A stretch of DNA of 26,437 nucleotides from CAYRLW01 sp964425215. GTDB lineage: Bacteria > Spirochaetota > Spirochaetia > Treponematales > Breznakiellaceae. Where the stretch lies: the NCBI GenBank assembly GCA_964425215.1, contig CAYRLW010000048.1:1-26437 (forward strand). Reading direction: 5' to 3'. Every line of letters begins with the position of its first letter. Position 1 is the first letter of the stretch. Below, in pieces: positions 21,694 through 26,437 of the stretch. A program made the position numbers and the translations under genes. The notes under the pieces were generated by a model. It was not told where the DNA came from and searched no databases. It worked only from the letters and a program-made list of their open reading frames with translations.

Positions 21694-23358
21694 ATGAGCA
21701 TCTCCGAGTTGCGCGCCGAATTATTACGTACCGAATACCCCTTTTTACGGCCCGATCATGATCCGGATATTGAACGGTATTACGAATTACGCAACCTTGG
21801 ACGTTCCGTAGCCGCGTTAACCCTCTATCAAACCAAATTAAAACGCCGATATCCCGACGATGAATATCGAACCCGTATTCTTCGGGCGTATCGCCTTCGG
21901 GATCCCCAGTATGGAATACTGCTCGCTTCGGCGTACCATAATTTGGGGGATCGGCTCCTGGAGCGCACCAAACGGACTATAAAATATATAGCCCTAAAAG
22001 TTGAATCCTACGATACCTCCGACGCCTATGCGACGATTAAGGCGGCGGAATCTATTTTGGAGTTTTTACCCCGGGAGCCCTTCGAAGCTATAGCGGCGAT
22101 TGAACGGCTTCATCTGTACGCTCAAAAATTAGAGTATCGAATCTCCTCCATGGCCAAGGCCGAAGCCCTGCTCAGGGCGTATCTAAACCAAAATTTAACC
22201 GTGGTAGAAGAGGAATTACAACGTCGCCAATCCTTAAAAAGAGAAGCCCTGGAACGACAACGCCGGAGTCTGGTGGAAAAGGACAAACAGGACCTGGAAA
22301 AACAGATGGAATTGTACCGCCAGCGGATGGAGGGGACCACCCCGCGTCGATCAGGGCCCTCCAAGACCGTGCGTCCTCCCGCACCCCCCCTGTTTGACCT
22401 TTCGGCGATCCGATTTTCCGCCACCGATTTGGCCCGTATTCAAATTCCCCCGACCCTAACAAAGGTAGAAGATAAAACTCTGGCCTACTGTTTTAAATAC
22501 TGGAATCTGGTGTTTGATCAATCCTTTGAACGGGTGTTGTTTCTCTATTCCCGGAAGTACGGGACCAAACACTACGATATTTTTATGACCATTCAGCGGG
22601 GACGAAGGGCTGGACACCGGGACGATGAAATTCTTGCGTCCGTAATGGCCCAGCTGATTACGGGGTACTATTATTCGATCCGGGGGGATGTATACCTTCA
22701 GAGAAATTGGGCGGTTTTAAAGAAAAAATACGACAAAGTTTCCGGGGAAACCGGGAACAACGTAGGTCCGACCGTTGTAAAACCCCGCCACCGATCGTTG
22801 GCTTCCCCTCGTTCCCTCGCTTCGTCTCGTATCCCGGGGCCTTCCTTAGCCCGGTCTCCTTCGATAACGGTTCCTTCCGATCGTTCCCCTTCTATTACAG
22901 TTCCTCCGGCCCGTACGTCTTCAGCCTCGTCCCCGTTGCCCGCATCCTCTTCACCCATAAAACCAGCCCGTACCGGTGCCCCAAGTCCGTCAACCCCGAC
23001 GGTGGGGTCTAACCGTCCCAATCCGTCGGATGCCCTGCCAAAGGGCTCAAAACCCGCCGGTTCTGTGGCGGACCGGCTCCGGCGCCTTTCCGGCCGATCC
23101 TATGACGTATACCAGGAGCTCTTTTTAGCCAAGGTTAGAAGTGCTATCCGGAGGATCCTTAGTCCGGGACACGGTATTTTTTCAAATCTACCCGTGGAGG
23201 CGGAGGATTTGGTTTTTGCTTTTTTAAAGACCCATTATTCTGATCCCTATATGAATTGGGAAACCAGCGATACCCGAAACGAGTTGGCCCAATTAGGATT
23301 CACGCTAGAATCGGTGGATCCAATTATTGAGGAATGTTATAAGGAAATGATGAAGTAG
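21694..23358 (+). CDS. large hypothetical protein with Pro/Ser/Arg-rich linker
   Basis: This 554-residue protein belongs to no family I recognise. It has no signal peptide or membrane segment, so it is probably cytoplasmic. Residues 1-160 are helical and charged (TPR-like in feel, but no repeat can be defined). Residues 165-215 are a strongly predicted coiled coil rich in Glu, Gln, Arg and Lys. Residues 230-350 form a second folded part with many aromatics (CFKYWNLVFDQSF, 266-278). Residues 352-458 are low-complexity Pro/Ser/Arg with SPSITVP repeated at 388-394 and 398-404. Residues 459-554 are a folded C-terminal domain. The start follows a TATAAT box by seven bases. It is convergent with recR, with 12 bases between the stops. 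Conservation of both ends around a variable linker suggests a scaffold or adaptor role, not proven. Confidence 0.82.
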   Translation: MSISELRAELLRTEYPFLRPDHDPDIERYYELRNLGRSVAALTLYQTKLKRRYPDDEYRTRILRAYRLRDPQYGILLASAYHNLGDRLLERTKRTIKYIALKVESYDTSDAYATIKAAESILEFLPREPFEAIAAIERLHLYAQKLEYRISSMAKAEALLRAYLNQNLTVVEEELQRRQSLKREALERQRRSLVEKDKQDLEKQMELYRQRMEGTTPRRSGPSKTVRPPAPPLFDLSAIRFSATDLARIQIPPTLTKVEDKTLAYCFKYWNLVFDQSFERVLFLYSRKYGTKHYDIFMTIQRGRRAGHRDDEILASVMAQLITGYYYSIRGDVYLQRNWAVLKKKYDKVSGETGNNVGPTVVKPRHRSLASPRSLASSRIPGPSLARSPSITVPSDRSPSITVPPARTSSASSPLPASSSPIKPARTGAPSPSTPTVGSNRPNPSDALPKGSKPAGSVADRLRRLSGRSYDVYQELFLAKVRSAIRRILSPGHGIFSNLPVEAEDLVFAFLKTHYSDPYMNWETSDTRNELAQLGFTLESVDPIIEECYKEMMK

Positions 23359-23370
23359 GAATCCGGGGCG

Positions 23371-23958
23371 CTACATCCTGATCCGGCCCCGGAAACTTCG
23401 GGATAACGTAAGCCTATCGGCGTATTCCAGGTCTCCTCCCACCGGTAACCCCGAAGCGAGTCGAGAGACCGTCACCGGGAGGTCCCGGAGAACCTTTTGG
23501 AGATACAGGGCCGTGGTGTCCCCTTCCACGGTGGGATTAAGGGCCAGGATGATCTCTTGAACGTTTCCCCCATGGATACGACGGATAAGGGGGCCAATGG
23601 AAAGGTTGTCGGGACCGATGCCCTCTAACGGTGCGATTAAACCCCCGAGCACGTGAAACCGCCCCCTAAACTCACGGGACTCTTCTATCACCCGTACATC
23701 CTGGGCTCGTTCTACCACGCAGAGGATGGTTCCATCCCTCGTGGAATCCGAACAGATAGGACAGGGATCGGTTTCGGTAAAGCTTCCGCAAATGGAACAG
23801 CGTTTAATAGTTTCGTGGAGCAGGTGTAGTTGTTCTGCTAAAGTACGGGCAAAGCTGGGGTCCGTATCGAGGATGTAGTAGGCCATCCGACTGGCGCTTT
23901 TTTTCCCTACCCCCGGTAATTTGGTAAGCAAGGAAACCAGATGATCGATCGCGTTCAT
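23371..23958 (-). CDS. recR: recombination mediator protein RecR
   Basis: This 195-residue protein acts with RecF and RecO to load RecA on gapped DNA. It shows the helix-hairpin-helix LTKLPGVGKKSASRMAYY (11-28), the four-cysteine zinc site Cys54, Cys57, Cys66 and Cys69 (CSICGSF...CPIC), and the Toprim domain starting CVVERAQDVRVIEES (about 79-93) with GGLIAPLEG. Length is normal. The ATG at 23958 overlaps the stop of ebfC by one base (TGATG); a GTG one codon earlier is possible. The gene closes the dnaX-ebfC-recR operon, an arrangement found in many bacteria. Confidence 0.97.
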   Translation of the reverse strand: MNAIDHLVSLLTKLPGVGKKSASRMAYYILDTDPSFARTLAEQLHLLHETIKRCSICGSFTETDPCPICSDSTRDGTILCVVERAQDVRVIEESREFRGRFHVLGGLIAPLEGIGPDNLSIGPLIRRIHGGNVQEIILALNPTVEGDTTALYLQKVLRDLPVTVSRLASGLPVGGDLEYADRLTLSRSFRGRIRM

Positions 23959-24281
23959 CACATTCCCATAAAACCCGGTGGAAGCCCCATCCCACCGGTT
24001 AGACTGCCCATCTCTTGCTTAAGCGCCTCTTTTACCTTTTCCGACGCATCGATGAACGCGGATTTAACCAAATCCTGCAATAAATCGATATCCTTTGGAT
24101 CGACCACCTCGGGGGTGATACGGACCGCGGTTACCTCCATCCGGCCGTTCATATCGACCTCTACCATGCCCGCGCCGGCGGAACCGGTAATAGTTAGGGC
24201 TCCCAAACGCTCCTGCAGGGCGCCCATCTCTTCTTGAATTTTTTGAGCGTTTTTTAATAGGTCAAAGGGATTGATATTCAT
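23958..24281 (-). CDS. ebfC: nucleoid-associated protein, YbaB/EbfC family
   Basis: This 107-residue DNA-binding protein forms dimers shaped like tweezers. EbfC of Borrelia burgdorferi, also a spirochaete, binds DNA and affects gene expression. The typical start MNINPFDLLKNAQKIQEEM, the central strand region GMVEVDMNGRMEVTAVRI (38-55), and the acidic-hydrophobic segment LLQDLVKSAFIDASEK (67-82) fit the family, with a Gly/Met-rich tail. The ATG at 24281 has AGGAG six bases upstream, overlapping the dnaX stop codon. It lies between dnaX and recR, the usual location. Confidence 0.95.
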   Translation of the reverse strand: MNINPFDLLKNAQKIQEEMGALQERLGALTITGSAGAGMVEVDMNGRMEVTAVRITPEVVDPKDIDLLQDLVKSAFIDASEKVKEALKQEMGSLTGGMGLPPGFMGM

Positions 24282-24289
24282 GGTTACTC

Positions 24290-26188
<1,899 letters not shown>

Positions 26189-26195
26189 AGTTGGT

Positions 26196-26201
26196 AGTAT
26201 A
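26196..26201 (-). promoter_or_regulatory. -10 box of dnaX, predicted leaderless
   Basis: TATACT (26201-26196 on the minus strand) lies seven bases before the dnaX ATG. At 17 bases' spacing the -35 position falls in the T-tract that ends the SRP RNA (TTTTTT, 26224-26219), a poor match. The location fits the short-spacing pattern of three other genes here. Confidence 0.4.
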
Positions 26202-26224
26202 TCCGAAGCGGTATCGAAAAAAAA

Positions 26225-26332
26225 CCCCGTCCTCAGGATTGTCACGGCGCAACAAACCTCCGCTTACCGTTGCTTCCTTCCGGACCTGGCGGGTTTGGGC
26301 GGCGTTTGTTCGCATGGTTCCTGATGACGGGG
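26225..26332 (-). ncRNA. ffs: signal recognition particle RNA, small bacterial (4.5S) type
   Basis: On the minus strand the conserved apical domain GGTCCGGAAGGAAGCA is present, with its GGAA-type tetraloop and the asymmetric internal loop bound by Ffh. The ends CCCCGTC and GACGGGG pair to close a single long hairpin of about 108 bases. TTTTTTTT (26224-26217) follows immediately and should end transcription. It lies between tRNA-Ser and dnaX. No Alu-domain is present, as expected for the short form. End points are set by the closing stem. Confidence 0.95.
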
Positions 26333-26338
26333 AAATTA

Positions 26339-26425
26339 CGGAGAGAGAGGGATTTGAACCCTCGGTACCCTTACGGGTACACACGACTTCCAATCGTGCA
26401 CCTTCGGCCGCTCGGTCATCTCTCC
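26339..26425 (-). tRNA. tRNA-Ser (anticodon GGA)
   Basis: An 87-base class II tRNA. The acceptor stem GGAGAGA/TCTCTCC is followed by discriminator G. The anticodon loop TTGGAAG (26393-26387) carries GGA, reading UCC/UCU. The long variable arm TACCC-GTAA-GGGTA is typical of serine. The T-arm is GAGGG-TTCAAAT-CCCTC. The 3' CCA is not encoded and must be added by a nucleotidyltransferase. It is the first element of the tRNA / SRP RNA / dnaX group; only 12 bases lie upstream within the window, so its promoter is not seen. Confidence 0.97.
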
Positions 26426-26437
26426 AGAATAGAGACC

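Noticed and set aside
22698..23021. Open frames on both strands over the Pro/Ser/Arg linker
   Set aside because: Low-complexity, stop-poor sequence keeps several frames open; neither has a start signal or recognisable domain.
23375..23402. Terminator between the convergent 554-residue gene and recR
   Set aside because: GC-rich arms CCGGGGC/GGCCCCGG can pair, but they lie largely within the recR end, have a long loop and no U-tract.
26189..26245. Longer dnaX start at 26245
   Set aside because: It would extend the protein 19 residues into the SRP RNA gene; the conserved MAYEV start is at 26188.

Overview
The window looks like a chromosomal segment of a spirochaete, most likely in or near Treponema. 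The basis is a tRNA-Ser / SRP RNA / dnaX / ebfC / recR block, a cyclophilin-FKBP fusion PPIase of a type reported from Treponema, many secreted or lipidated proteins, and a G9 tract interrupting a gene. This placement is inference from gene content; no 16S or other marker is present. No integrase, transposase, CRISPR array or phage gene was seen, and no gene-free stretch exceeds about 210 bases.

Layout. (1) 1-2202: a terminator, an unrecognised secreted protein, then a STAS-domain anti-anti-sigma-like gene followed 4 bp later by a VanY-type D,D-carboxypeptidase (both minus). (2) 2274-4081, minus: a thioredoxin-like CxxC protein, an ArsP-like CSCS permease and a thioredoxin-type arsenate reductase, probably a metalloid detoxification group. 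(3) 4248-11479, plus: a double TetR regulator (two complete HTH regions in one 397-residue chain), then TolC-like, lipoprotein adaptor and RND pump genes, ending in a small PII-like protein that overlaps the pump gene by 4 bp. The TetR promoter overlaps a near-perfect 20-bp palindrome, so the system is probably self-regulated. (4) 11476-13286, minus: aldo/keto reductase and inositol-monophosphatase-family gene, running tail to tail into the PII gene with overlapping stop codons. (5) 13487-16165, plus: a COG2509-like FAD oxidoreductase broken by one extra base in a G9 tract, then an ApbE lipoprotein. (6) 16246-21546, minus: glpK, a hybrid sensor kinase and the cyclophilin-FKBP fusion, closely spaced. 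(7) 21694-23358, plus: a large unrecognised protein with a Pro/Ser/Arg-rich linker. (8) 23371-26425, minus: tRNA-Ser(GGA), SRP RNA, dnaX, ebfC, recR.

The most notable observations are: the tandem TetR with its operator and the RND-PII operon; the G9 frameshift, which could be phase variation, an error or a broken gene; a recurring arrangement in which a -10 box lies 5-7 nt before an ATG that lacks a Shine-Dalgarno sequence (four genes, suggesting leaderless mRNAs); and two copies of a related inverted repeat at 2762-2801 and 21593-21631. All promoter and hairpin calls were made by eye without folding or searching software.
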